Position numbers and translations under genes: made by a program
DNA from: Corynebacterium atypicum
GTDB taxonomy: Bacteria > Actinomycetota > Actinomycetes > Mycobacteriales > Mycobacteriaceae
DNA length: 64,000 nucleotides
Assembly: GCF_000732945.1 (NCBI RefSeq)
Contig: NZ_CP008944.1
Coordinates: forward strand, 652,553-716,552
Direction of reading: 5' to 3'
In this document: in pieces, positions 1 to 10,102 of the stretch
Layout of the letters: each line of letters begins with the position of its first letter
How positions within the stretch are numbered: the first letter of the stretch is position 1
The notes under the pieces: model-generated
The model's database searches: none
Told to the model about the DNA's origin: nothing
Seen by the model: only the letters and a program-made list of their open reading frames with translations

Positions 1-684
1 CCCGTCAGGCGGCCGACCCCGTAGGGTGTGTGTGAGCACGCCCGGCTGGTCGGTTTCTGGCGGGGCGGTATTTTTTTCGCGCGCACCGCCCCCCCCGGTG
101 ATCAAAGATCGCTTGTCACACATCCTGCCTGGTTCCCCCCCCGACGACCGGCCTGCCGGCGATGTGTGGGCTAACACCAGCCCACAGCACCAGTAAACCG
201 CACGGTAAACGGTCCCACCAGCCCCAAGGGCCAGGCCTGCCGGTATGCCGGTGTCACACAAGTCGACACCGTGTGACCGTCCCGCGAACCAACCTGGACA
301 AACGCACGCACGCCAGACAACCGTGTCGACCTTCGTGACATCCCGAGCAAGACCCAAAAGCCCGGCCCCGCGTGAGACACCACCCGAAAAAACTTAAGCG
401 CGCTCGCCGCGTCTGCGCGAGACCGAGAAACCCATGCGGAAGATCCTCCACGAAAACGACCCCGCCACAAGACACGAAGCGGACAAAAGCCACCCAATAA
501 AAGGACCACCCGGTAAAGGGCCACTCGGCCAACAGTCACGCGGCTCATTCACCACGACGGTCTTTTATCACTGTCGTCGAGACCACCACGTCGATACAGC
601 CCGCCCTATCGACCACCACACCGCGAAAACGACCAACAGCTAACGACCAAACTGGTTGGCCCAACGGCAGTGGGTTTGTGCTGC
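1..684. other. Left-edge intergenic region, structured, no convincing gene
   Basis: No reading frame here has a plausible start, ribosome site and protein-like composition together. The stretch contains several perfect inverted repeats: GGGGCGGT/ACCGCCCC at 62-92, GTGGGCT/AGCCCAC at 166-185, and GGTGTC/GACACC near 250-270. From about 280 to 640 the plus strand is poor in T and rich in A and C, so the minus strand is GT-rich. I recall rRNA leaders and spacers of corynebacteria being GT-rich in this way, so an rrn operon may lie just left of the window on the minus strand; no boxA or rRNA sequence is visible to prove it. Confidence 0.4.
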
Positions 685-1338
685 CTAGTCCAACGGTAGG
701 AGGTTGAACTTGGTGCGTTTCACCTCGTCGACTCGGTCGATTGCCCGGTTGAGCCGCTTCCAGGTTTCTTGGGGTATTGCTTTGCGGGCTTTGTCGATGA
801 TGTCTTCGTCGGGAGTGGCCCAAGCAATAGGCATCGGGGTGATTTCATCCCACGTTTCTTGGCTTCTCGCGCTCCTGCGCCCGGAGACGGCCACAGCGGG
901 GACCTGCACGCCTTTCTTTCGGGGATGTCCCTCGATCCGGCTGATGGGCCGCACGGCGAGCGCAAGTTTCTCGGGTTGGTCGGGATCGACAGTGGTGTTA
1001 ACCAGCGCCAACAGTTCCACGGTCCTGGGGTTTACCTCCGCGATGACAGCCGGGACTAGCGGATATTTGTCATACAGGTCCTGCGCTGATCCCACGCTAT
1101 GCTTGGCCGCCACGCCGACGGCTGTCGAGGTCACAGCAAACGTGGCGGACACTACTGGAATAGCTATGCGCCAAATCGATCCGGGCTCAATGAGCAGGAA
1201 CGCGACAATCCCGATGAGTACGGCGATTACGGCCATAACGATGGCGCTTGAGCGCAGCCGGCGAGTATCGCGCAGCAGCTCGTTGTGCGCCCGGGCCCAG
1301 GCGGAATCGACGTCGAAGCTAAAGGTGTGCTGGTTCAT
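685..1338 (-). CDS. DUF3239 family membrane protein
   Basis: Conserved corynebacterial protein of unknown function, about 217 residues. A short polar N-terminus is followed by two hydrophobic segments at roughly residues 30-75, then a soluble domain of about 140 residues; this matches the DUF3239 layout. The ATG at 1338 has GAGAG a few bases upstream; a GTG two codons earlier (1344) is possible. It lies downstream of the XPB-type helicase gene and overlaps its annotated 3' end by about 20 bases, so the two are probably cotranscribed. Nothing in the sequence ties it functionally to the helicase. Confidence 0.8.
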   Translation of the reverse strand: MNQHTFSFDVDSAWARAHNELLRDTRRLRSSAIVMAVIAVLIGIVAFLLIEPGSIWRIAIPVVSATFAVTSTAVGVAAKHSVGSAQDLYDKYPLVPAVIAEVNPRTVELLALVNTTVDPDQPEKLALAVRPISRIEGHPRKKGVQVPAVAVSGRRSARSQETWDEITPMPIAWATPDEDIIDKARKAIPQETWKRLNRAIDRVDEVKRTKFNLLPLD

Positions 1339-3145
1339 TTTCACTCTCGCGGTTCTTTATCGGTGCGTGCCCCCCCCCGCCGCCAGAGGTGCGGCCGCGG
1401 GGAGCTAAGTTTTCGAGGTAGTCATCGAGGTTTTCGTCTGCAACGATTCGGTAAGCGTAGCCCTGCTCGGCCAGGAATCGCTGCCGGTGGGCCGCATACT
1501 CGCTATCTAGGGTATCGCGGGCCACGATGGTATAGAAGTTCACGGTTCGGCCGTCGGCTTTGGGGCGCAGTAGTCTGCCGAGGCGCTGCGCTTGTTCTTG
1601 GCGCGAACCGAAGGTACCTGAAAGCTGGATCGAAAGCGCCGCCTGCGGCAGGTCTACCGAGAAGTTGGCAACCTTAGAGACCACCAGTATCGGTATTTTG
1701 CCTGCGCGGAATTGCTCGAAGGCCTCTTCACGCTTTTTAGTGCTCGTCTTACCGGTGATTAGCGGCGCGTTCAAGAGCTGTGATACCTCTTCGAGCTGTT
1801 CCAAAAAAGCACCGATGATCAGGGTGGGTTCGCCTGGATGCGCGGCCAATATGCGCTGAACCACGGGCAGCTTCGCCGGGCAACTGGCGGCGAGGCGGTA
1901 GCGCTCCCGGCTGGGGGCGCTGGAATAGGCGAGCTTCTCGGATTGGGTGAGTAAGACCCGGACCTCTACGCATTCCGCGGTGGCGATGAACCCGGCGGCT
2001 TCGAGTTCCTTCCAAGGTGCGTCGAAACGCTTGGGGCCGATGAGCGAGAATACGTCTCTTTCGCGCCCGTCTTCGCGTACCAGCGTTGCCGTCAAACCGA
2101 GGCGACGCCGCGATTGGAGGTTGCCGGTCATCCGGAATACGGGGGCGGGAAGAAGATGGACTTCGTCGTAAATGATCAGCCCCCAGTCGCGTGAGTCGAA
2201 CAGCTCGAGGGCGCGGTACTCTCCTTTGGTCTTGCGGGTGATCACTTGATAGGTAGCGATAGTCACTGGCCGGATTTCTTTCCGGTCGCCGGAGTATTCG
2301 CCGATTTCGGCGTCGCTTAACGTGGTGCGGCGTTTCAGCTCGGCTCGCCATTGGCGGGCTGAGACGGTGTTGGTGACCAGGATCAGCGTCGTCGTCTGGG
2401 CTAGCGCCATGGCCGCAGCGCCGACGATGGTTTTGCCAGCCCCGCAGGGTAGCACCACGATGCCAGAGCCGCCGTGCCAGAAGTTTTCGGCTGCCTGGCG
2501 CTGGTAGTCGCGCAGCTGCCAGGTGCCTCCGCCAGCTGGCGAATCATCTGAGAGACCTGGCGCCAGGCCGCCCGAGGGGCCGCAGGAAAGCTGGATGGGG
2601 TGGGATTCGCCGTCGACGTAGCCGGCTAAATCTTCGGCGGGCCAACCAATTTTGGTCAACGCCTGCTTGAGTAGTCCTCGGTTCGAGTTGAATACTGCCA
2701 CCGTGTTCTGGTCGATGTCCTGGCCTAGGAGGTCCCGGATTTCCTTGGAGCGCTTGAGCTCTTGGATCAGCGCCGGATCGTCGGCGGTGAGGATCAGCCC
2801 GTGGGCTGGGCTGAGGTGTAGGCGCAGCTGTCCGTAGCGGGCCATCGTCTCTGCAATGTCGATGAGGAGCGATTGCGGCACCGGGAAGCGGGAGTACCGT
2901 TCGATTGCGTCGAGGGCTTGTTCGGCGTCGTGGCCTGCCGCTCGTGCGTTCCAGAGGGCCAGCGGAGTGACCCGATAGGTGTGCACGTGTTCGGGTGCGC
3001 GTTCGAGCTCAGCGAAGGGCGCTATGGCGGCGCGAGCTTCCGCTGCGAGGGGGTGGGCTGTTTCGAGCAGGATGGTCTTGTCCGACTGTATGATCAGCGG
3101 TCCCGTGCCGGAGCCGTCGGCCGAGCCGGGGTTGGGTGCGGGCAT
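1319..3145 (-). CDS. xpb: XPB/Rad25-type DNA repair helicase
   Basis: Superfamily 2 3'-5' DNA helicase of the bacterial XPB (ERCC3) family, 608 residues, slightly longer than usual. Visible motifs: an N-terminal helicase-associated domain (about 15-190), Walker A GAGKT at 235-239, the Walker B variant DEVH at 327-330, motif III LTATLVRED, and motif VI QRLGRLLRP near 530. The ATG at 3145 follows GGAGAA at good spacing. It lies 24 bases downstream of a helicase-associated-domain gene, as in other actinobacteria where the two are paired. The C-terminus is uncertain: a run of nine C (1370-1378, plus strand) encodes a Gly stretch, and losing one or two bases there would end the protein before, or right at, the DUF3239 start. 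Likely role is repair or transcription-coupled DNA unwinding (family knowledge). Confidence 0.9.
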   Translation of the reverse strand: MPAPNPGSADGSGTGPLIIQSDKTILLETAHPLAAEARAAIAPFAELERAPEHVHTYRVTPLALWNARAAGHDAEQALDAIERYSRFPVPQSLLIDIAETMARYGQLRLHLSPAHGLILTADDPALIQELKRSKEIRDLLGQDIDQNTVAVFNSNRGLLKQALTKIGWPAEDLAGYVDGESHPIQLSCGPSGGLAPGLSDDSPAGGGTWQLRDYQRQAAENFWHGGSGIVVLPCGAGKTIVGAAAMALAQTTTLILVTNTVSARQWRAELKRRTTLSDAEIGEYSGDRKEIRPVTIATYQVITRKTKGEYRALELFDSRDWGLIIYDEVHLLPAPVFRMTGNLQSRRRLGLTATLVREDGRERDVFSLIGPKRFDAPWKELEAAGFIATAECVEVRVLLTQSEKLAYSSAPSRERYRLAASCPAKLPVVQRILAAHPGEPTLIIGAFLEQLEEVSQLLNAPLITGKTSTKKREEAFEQFRAGKIPILVVSKVANFSVDLPQAALSIQLSGTFGSRQEQAQRLGRLLRPKADGRTVNFYTIVARDTLDSEYAAHRQRFLAEQGYAYRIVADENLDDYLENLAPRGRTSGGGGGHAPIKNRESENEPAHL

Positions 3146-3169
3146 TGTGTTCTCCTGGTGGTGGTCGGC

Positions 3170-5777
3170 TTAGCTTTCGGCGTCGTTGTGTAGGCCCACC
3201 ACGCGATGTAACGGGAAGCGCACGACCTGTGGGTTTCCGTCGGCTCCCTGGCTGGTCGCATAGACCTCGCCGGCCTCGACGCGCAGTGGGCGCAGCGTGC
3301 GCGTGATGCGCTTGCCGGAGCTGTCTGCGAATTCGACGATGATACTGCGTTGGGCCCGCGCGGCGGTGCGCAAGATGGTGGCGTTTTCTTCGAGGCCTGG
3401 CTCCGGATCCGGCGCAGCAGCGACGGCGGCACCTGCGGCCGGATGGGTGGCGCCCTGCTGCGCTAACGCGAGGGCGGTAGCCGACGCCGAAGCGGGGGTA
3501 CTGCCCGAATCTGCCCAACTGACAAACGGCGAGCGTTTCACGCTGCCGGGGGCTCGCTTGGCTGTGGTGACGGTTGTGGCAGGGTACGCCAGATCAATGG
3601 AGCGCCCCGAGGCATCCACGGCGGTAGCGTGGATGCCGGCTTCAGCCAGAGCCGAGATCACCGTGGCCAGCGGCGCCGGGGAGATGGCGACGGTGGGTGC
3701 GATGAGCTTGAGGCCCACGGCGCGTCCGGCTTCACTATCGATGCCGCGTTTCAGTTCCGCGGGGTCGGGCGAGGTCAGGTAGCTCGACGCTGGCCCTCCG
3801 TGGAGCGCGCCGTGGGTGTGCGCGGCGTCGTCGATAAGTACGCGGACCGTCTCGGGGATGGTGCCCAGGGCGTGCGCCTGGAAAAACTGGTGGATGTCTG
3901 CGGCCGAGAGTCTGGAATCGAGCCCCCTGCGCAGGCTTTGCGCGCTTAACCGGTAGACGGAGGCCAGGCCGGGGGACTCGAGGTCGGCGAACCGGCCGAG
4001 GATGTGCGAGAGAGCTGCGGGCAGCGGCCCGGGCGCCAGTACGGTCATGTCGGCCTGGACAATGACTGCTTCCACAGGCTGCGGGGTGAGTTCGGCGGCG
4101 ATGGCGCGCAATGCGGCGTGGTCCGCGCCGGTGGCTAGCGCCTGCCCAGCCTGGAAAGCGCGTAGCACGGTGCGTCAGGGGTGCTGGCGGGAGAGGATGC
4201 ACAGGGGGCGCCGCTGGCCGGCGCAAAAGTGGTGCTGGGGGAAGCCTCGGTATCGCTGTGACCGCCTTGGACGGGGCCTGCGACCTCGATCGCGCAGCCG
4301 AAGAATACCGCGGCGTCGAGGGCCTCAGCAATCGCGGGTTCTGGGATGTTCAACGCGATCAACGGTGCGTCGAAGGCCGCTGCGGCGGCTAGTCGGGCGG
4401 CCGGCGCGGAGGTACCCGGCGGCGTTTGTGCGAGGGGGCGCAGGACTGCCGCGCGGGCGGCGGGAAGCTGTGGGCAGAAGGAGTCGGGGTGGAGCGCGTG
4501 CACGTTCTTGGTCACTTGCCACGGCGCCAAGGTGGCTTTCGCCCACCCGTAGACGAGCTCGGCCCAGCGCTCCGGAAGCTCGGCCTGGGCCCACGAGCTG
4601 GCGCTATCGGTGGGAGCAAGGATGCGCTCCTTGGTGGTGTCGGCCTCCCCTTCGAGGTTGTTGGGGTAACCCACGCCGATGAGTTGGCTGCTGAGCAGCG
4701 CTGAGATCAACCGTAGGGTCTGGGTGTGCGAGACGCGCAGCTCGTGGGCGAGCCGGCGCAGTTCCCGTACGGCGATGCCGCCGCTGCGCACGAGGCTAGC
4801 GGGCTGGCGGCCGAGGTTTTCGAGGAGTTCCGCGGCCAGCCGGGTGGCTTCTAGGCCTTGCCCGGTTGCGGCGAAGTTTTCGTGCTGGTTGCCCTGGGTG
4901 CTCTCTGTGGCCCCGGCGGCTACGGCATCCGCAGGTGCCTCAGCGGCGGCCACGGCGTCGCCGCTTTCGGCGCACAGGCTGTGTGCTTTGGTTGCGCTGG
5001 GCTTGTCGCCCGGCTTCGCGTCGCGCGGGCGCCCCAGTGGGTCGCTGAGCGGGATGTTCCGGTGCGTGCGGCCGGCCAAGGCGTCGGCGACCGCGCGAGG
5101 AACGTGCGCCCTGTGCTTATCGACGCCCCGGATAAGCCCAGCAGATTCCAGCGCGGCGAGCGTCGACGCGCGGGAGTGGTCGCCCGGGGCCGGCGAAAAG
5201 TAGTCGCCGCCAGTGCGGACAAGCGAGTTCAGCGTGGCGCGTTCCTCGGGGCTTAACGAGTCGAGCGCCGCGGTGATGTGCGCTGGCGACTGCGGGTATT
5301 CGGCATCCTCGAGCACGTCGACGCGCGGTGGGAGGAGCCCCAAGACGGTGGGCACTAACCGCACACAGGCCCCCTCGAGGCCCGGATTGGCGACGCCCGC
5401 GCTGGCGCTAGCGGGTGCGCCGAAGGCCAAGGCGGCGCCACACAGCCCGTGTAGCCCGTCCGTGACGGTTCCGCGTACCTCGGGGCGACGAGGTCGATCA
5501 CGCTGGGTGCGGCGACGAAGGCGCGCTCGAGGGCTTCGCACGCGGCGAGTTCCGGGGCGCTGAGGTGCTCAACGACCCGGCGCAGAGACCCGGTGATGGT
5601 TAGACGGGTTGCGAGGCTGTGCAGGCTGGGCGGGGGAGGGGTCAGGGCGTCGGGGCGGCGCGCGGCGAGCTGGCGCAGCTGTTCGGGGGTGCGTGTGGCT
5701 AGCCAATCCGCCAGAGCGTCTGTCAATCCCGGCGCGCGGGTGGGCAATCTTTCGGATGGGTCCATGTTGCTGACCAT
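3170..5777 (-). pseudogene. Helicase-associated domain protein, two frameshifts
   Basis: This is the partner gene normally found upstream of the XPB-type helicase in actinobacteria (helicase-associated/XPB N-terminal-like domain, usually about 750-850 residues). The reading frame is split in three. The N-terminal part begins MVSNMDPSERLP at 5777 and runs to about 5485; it continues in another frame as VRGTVTDGLHGL, and a single added base in the GGGG run at 5482-5485 restores it. The middle part runs to about 4170, where adding one G at 4169-4170 joins it to VLRAFQAGQ, which continues to the stop at 3170. The join points read smoothly (APEVRGTV and DAPVLRAF), so this is one gene of about 869 codons with two single-base deletions, either real or sequencing errors. 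The alanine-rich content fits the family. Confidence 0.75.
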
Positions 5778-5843
5778 GATAATCGCCTGGGTTAAGTCCC
5801 CCGTAACGGCGGTGAGCGGGGGGATTCTGGCAGAATTGGCGCT

Positions 5844-6035
5844 ATGGCTAACGATCACAAGCAGCAGCACGTCAACCCTGCCTGGCCCGAGGTGCAGCGC
5901 GAACGCGCGCACGCGGTCACGGAGATCGTCGCTCCGTTGTCGGGCGCGTCCAGCCCCTTTGGCGACGACCTCGTTCTGCCGCGCCCGCACGAGGAGCTGT
6001 CCTACGTGCACCCTTATACCCGGATTAATCGGTAG
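5844..6035 (+). CDS. Small conserved corynebacterial protein
   Basis: A 63-residue soluble protein beginning MANDHKQQH and ending HPYTRINR. It has no Cys and no membrane segment. It is divergent from the helicase-associated gene with only 66 bases between them, and is followed 13 bases later by a strong intrinsic terminator, which supports its being a real transcription unit. I recall a short protein of this kind beside rpf1 in other Corynebacterium genomes. Function unknown. No strong Shine-Dalgarno is visible. Confidence 0.65.
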   Translation: MANDHKQQHVNPAWPEVQRERAHAVTEIVAPLSGASSPFGDDLVLPRPHEELSYVHPYTRINR

Positions 6036-6047
6036 GTAGCGTGCTGA

Positions 6048-6083
6048 AGGCGCCGGGGGGCGTGTGCCCTCCGGCGCCTTTAT
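6048..6083 (+). terminator. Intrinsic terminator between convergent genes
   Basis: Perfect inverted repeat AAGGCGCCGG / CCGGCGCCTT with a short loop, ending in T residues. It lies between the small gene at 5844 and the convergent rpf1, so it may serve both strands. Confidence 0.85.
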
Positions 6084-6152
6084 GCTGCGGGACCGCACTG
6101 CGGCCCCGTGGAACATGAGCGGCGGCGCTGGCTGCGCGCCGCCTAGAGTGGC

Positions 6153-6950
<798 letters not shown>

Positions 6951-6952
6951 TC

Positions 6953-6981
6953 ACCCTAGCGATTTGTAACGTTTGTGTCAC
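6953..6981 (-). promoter_or_regulatory. rpf1 promoter with flanking GTTAC repeats
   Basis: On the minus strand, -35 GTGACA (6981-6976) and -10 TAGGGT (6958-6953) are separated by exactly 17 bases, matching the corynebacterial TANNNT-type promoter. Two GTTAC motifs overlap or precede it (7001-6997 and 6970-6966). GTTAC-type direct repeats resemble binding sites of the cell-wall response regulator MtrA; that assignment is inference. Confidence 0.5.
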
Positions 6982-7246
6982 GTTTTTGGCCGATTCGTAA
7001 CAATTCGAGGCCTTTTCGTCCCGCCCCACCAGTCACACGCCGAGGTCAGAGCCTTGAAATTTTCGGCTATGACATGCGTCACTTGAACGCTTTCAATAAC
7101 CCGCCAGCGGGTTGCCTCAGGCTGTCCGCGCGGCCGGCTTTCCGGGTCCAAAGAGTGTATCCTTGACAGGTTCAAGGGTCCGGAGGCGCTAGCTGATCAT
7201 TCGGCGTGGCGCTAGGCAGCGACAGTCGGCGAGAAAGGGGTCTGCC

Positions 7247-7624
7247 ATGCCAGTTGGCAAAGTCAAGTGGTTTGACGTGGATAAAGGGTTCGGCTTTGCG
7301 AGCAACCCGGGCGACGACGACGTATATATCCACCGCGACGTTTTGCCCCCGGGAGTCGAAGAACTGCACAAGGGGCAACGCGTTGAGTTCGATTTCGCTT
7401 CCGGCCGGCGCGGACCCCAGGCGCTGCGCCTGCGGCTGATCGATCCGCCGCATACTCGGCGCAAGAGGCGGCCAGCCAGCGAGTTGAGCAGCATGGTCCT
7501 CGACCTCATCAGCTTGCTCGACGGCGTGCAGCCAGGGCTTGCCGCCGGGCGGTACCCGGATCGCAAGACAGGCAGGCAGGTCGCCCAGATACTGCGTGCG
7601 GTCGCAGACGACCTCGACGCCTAA
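7247..7624 (+). CDS. cspB: Cold-shock domain protein CspB
   Basis: Single-stranded nucleic-acid-binding protein of 125 residues. Residues 1-65 form a cold-shock domain with RNP-like motifs KGFGFAS and DVYIHRDVL; the C-terminal half (about 70-125) is an extra helical segment found in the longer corynebacterial CspB proteins. The ATG at 7247 follows GAAAGGGG. It is divergent from rpf1, and a TATCCT at about 7158 could serve as -10. It converges on the DUF2771 gene. Confidence 0.92.
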   Translation: MPVGKVKWFDVDKGFGFASNPGDDDVYIHRDVLPPGVEELHKGQRVEFDFASGRRGPQALRLRLIDPPHTRRKRRPASELSSMVLDLISLLDGVQPGLAAGRYPDRKTGRQVAQILRAVADDLDA

Positions 7625-7680
7625 CGCACCGAGGCACGCGGCCCGATGCTTGGTGGCTCGGCGGATCACCGCCAAGGGGG

Positions 7681-8214
7681 CTAGTCGGACGCGGTATTAA
7701 GCGACCACACTGTCGCCACCGGAGTCTCCTCGCCGTCCGCGTCCGTGCCGATCATCATGGAGTGGACCTCGACGACCATGAGCTTCGGCCGCTCGCCAGA
7801 CTCTCCATCGACGGGGTCAACGGACCCCCGGACAGTCACGGAGTCTTCTTCATGGGCGCCGAAGAAGCGCTGGTCGTTCGCGGCGGGGTCGTCGTAAATG
7901 AGCAGCAGCTGCCAGTCGTGGTCATTGATGGCCTTGGGGATCTTCAGCTGCAGCTCGCCGTCGGCAGGCACCGGCACCCGGGCGATCTCGCCTTCGGGGC
8001 AGTCTGCGCCTAGCTCGCAGACCGTATAGGGCAGCACGTCCTGGGATTGCGAGCCGACGGTGGCCGTCACGGCGACGTCGTGGGGATCGGGCCCCGGGCG
8101 GGATTGCCACCAACGCTGACCCAAGAAGACGGCAACGAGGACGATGACCACCGCCACCAGCAGGGTAAGGAATTGGATGAGGCTTCGGTGCCGCTTTTGC
8201 TTACGAGTCGCCAT
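7681..8214 (-). CDS. DUF2771 membrane-anchored protein
   Basis: Protein of 177 residues: a basic N-terminus (MATRKQKRHRS), one transmembrane helix at about 12-32, and an extracytoplasmic domain of about 140 residues with two cysteines close together (VCELGADC) that may form a disulfide. The family is restricted to Corynebacteriales and has no known function. It lies 43 bases downstream of the glutaminyl cyclase-like lipoprotein gene on the same strand, so the two probably form an operon of surface proteins. Confidence 0.8.
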   Translation of the reverse strand: MATRKQKRHRSLIQFLTLLVAVVIVLVAVFLGQRWWQSRPGPDPHDVAVTATVGSQSQDVLPYTVCELGADCPEGEIARVPVPADGELQLKIPKAINDHDWQLLLIYDDPAANDQRFFGAHEEDSVTVRGSVDPVDGESGERPKLMVVEVHSMMIGTDADGEETPVATVWSLNTASD

Positions 8215-8257
8215 AGCGCTGTATCGTACTGGGCCCGCGCGCGGCAGCGTCGCTTGG

Positions 8258-9130
8258 CTAGCGGGGCACGAACGTGACTTCGTATAGATCGGGCCACCTT
8301 TTGCCCGCGAGGAGGAAGCGATCGGTGCCGGGCAGATGGGCTATCCCGTTGAGTACGTTGTCCACGTCCGGTTTGGCGTTGTTGGGTAGCCCCGAGGCGT
8401 CGATGTGTGCTAACACTCGGCCGCTGTGGGGATCAAATCCGACGATCTGATCGGTCAGGAAGACGTTCGCGTAAACCTTGCCGTTGACGCATTCCAGCTC
8501 GTTAAGGCCCGCTATGGGAGTGGTGCCACCAACCGTGGTTCGGGACACTTCGCGCAGGGTGGCGGCGTCGAGGAGGCGGACCTGAGGGGAGCCATCGGAG
8601 GCGACGAGGAGTTGGTCCGTCAGCGCGCAGATACCCCAGCCCTCACCTGGCCAGCTGACCCGGCCGGTCTCCTCGAGGGTCTCCGCGTCGCGGCGCACGG
8701 CGACGTGATCACGCCAGGTGAGCTGCCAGATAGTGGGACCGACTCGGGTGATGCCCTCGCCGAAAAACTCGCGGTCGAGATCCGCGGACTGCAGCTCGCG
8801 GCCGTCCATGTCGCGACGGTAGATCCGCGATTGTCCGGTTTGGCCCGTGGACACGAGGAGGTGGCCTCGCTGATCGACCTCGAGGCCCTGGGTAAACGAA
8901 GCCTCGTCGAATGGGTGGCGGGCGACCACCTCGGCGCGTAAGTACTGCGGATTATCGTCCGCGCCGGCGGCATCCGGCTGCGTTGAGCCGGCCGAGGTGG
9001 TCTTCGATGCGCCCTGCGGGTGTTGGCTGTCGGTAGCGGCCGTGCAGCTGGATAGCGCGAGCATCGCCGTGAGTAACGCCGCGGCTGCGTAGCGGGGGCG
9101 CCGAGGAAACCAAGATGACATGTTGTCCAT
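8258..9130 (-). CDS. Glutaminyl-peptide cyclotransferase-like lipoprotein
   Basis: About 290 residues. A lipoprotein signal ends in LALSSC (lipobox Cys near residue 30), followed by a Thr/Ser/Ala linker and a beta-propeller of the plant-type glutaminyl cyclase family (from FTQGLE to the C-terminus). Family hallmarks seen are SFTQGLEVDQRG, GEGWGICALTDQLLVASDGS, LNELECVNGKVYANVF and NVLNGIAH. Such enzymes convert N-terminal Gln to pyroglutamate; here the site would be outside the membrane. The ATG at 9130 is chosen; 9121 is also possible. It is divergent from DUF3027 with only about 30 bases between them, which leaves little room for two promoters. Confidence 0.88.
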   Translation of the reverse strand: MDNMSSWFPRRPRYAAAALLTAMLALSSCTAATDSQHPQGASKTTSAGSTQPDAAGADDNPQYLRAEVVARHPFDEASFTQGLEVDQRGHLLVSTGQTGQSRIYRRDMDGRELQSADLDREFFGEGITRVGPTIWQLTWRDHVAVRRDAETLEETGRVSWPGEGWGICALTDQLLVASDGSPQVRLLDAATLREVSRTTVGGTTPIAGLNELECVNGKVYANVFLTDQIVGFDPHSGRVLAHIDASGLPNNAKPDVDNVLNGIAHLPGTDRFLLAGKRWPDLYEVTFVPR

Positions 9131-9159
9131 GGTGCCTGTCAATGGGGATAATGGGCTAG

Positions 9160-9972
9160 GTGGTTCACTCTAAGAAGAATGCGAGAGATTCCCGGAAGCG
9201 TCAAGAACCCCAGCATGGCCGCGCCGGGAAGTCTTCGCCGACGAGCCCGGTGCTCACGCGTCTTGCTCGCGGCGTTGCCCGCGACGCCGTCGTAGAGATG
9301 AACGCTGGCCAGGTCGGGGTGCATCTGGGCGCCTTTGTGGTGGGCGCGGCGGGCCCGGAGGATGCCGCGGTGGCGGTTCACCGTTTTGCCGCGCAGGTGC
9401 CCGGTTACCCCGGGTGGGAGTGGCAGGCGGTGGTCGCCTGCGCCGCCGGTTCCAGCTACGTGACCGTCAACGAGGTCTCCCTCGTTCCTTCGCCGAGCGG
9501 CACCGCCTTGCGGGCTCCGGAATGGGTCCCGTTTGCCCAGCGGGTCCGCCCCGGCGACTTGAAGCCCGGGATGACGCTGCCGCCGGCGGTGGGCGATGAG
9601 CGTCTGACCGAGAACGGCGAGGACTCGGCGACGCGGGCGACAGACGACGAGCGCTCCGCAGCGGCGCGACGGCGGAAGTTTTATCTGAGTCGGCGCGGGC
9701 GCGACGAGACCGCCGCCCGGTGGGGCCAGGGGGAGCGCGGTCCGGAGGGCGAATACGCTCGCCAGGCCGTGTTGTACTGCGAGACATGCGCGTTTTATCT
9801 GCCGCTCGGGCGGCAGCTGGAGAACTTCGGCGTGTGTGCCAACAAGTTCGCCGCCGACGGGGAGGCGGTGCACGCCCGATTTGGCTGCGGGGCGCACTCG
9901 GAAACCCCGCAGGCCGGCGGCGATCATGGCCCTGGGTATCGGCCGTTCGACGATGAGCGCCCGGTGTTCTAG
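9160..9972 (+). CDS. DUF3027 family protein
   Basis: A 270-residue soluble protein. After a polar N-terminal 30 residues comes the DUF3027 core: an aromatic-rich patch (VPGYPGWEWQAVVA), WVPFAQRVRPGDLKPG, a charged linker, and a C-terminal module with spaced cysteines (CETCAFY...GVCANKF...FGCGAHSE) that looks like a metal-binding site. Translation probably begins at GTG 9160; the first in-frame ATG lies inside the conserved part. The family is widespread in actinobacteria and has no assigned function. Confidence 0.82.
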   Translation: MVHSKKNARDSRKRQEPQHGRAGKSSPTSPVLTRLARGVARDAVVEMNAGQVGVHLGAFVVGAAGPEDAAVAVHRFAAQVPGYPGWEWQAVVACAAGSSYVTVNEVSLVPSPSGTALRAPEWVPFAQRVRPGDLKPGMTLPPAVGDERLTENGEDSATRATDDERSAAARRRKFYLSRRGRDETAARWGQGERGPEGEYARQAVLYCETCAFYLPLGRQLENFGVCANKFAADGEAVHARFGCGAHSETPQAGGDHGPGYRPFDDERPVF

Positions 9973-10102
9973 ACGCTTAGCGTTCCGGAGAAGGGGCTCG
10001 GGGGATCTCGGACAGGGCACGCATTTTCAGAAAAATTTCAGTAACGAGTGATGCTGTGTTAAGGTCGTTCCAAAGTCAAATATTCAATTGAATGGAGCGG
10101 CG

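Noticed and set aside
171..643. Short open frames in the left-edge region
   Set aside because: No ribosome sites, odd composition from strand skew, and overlap of competing frames; no family resemblance.
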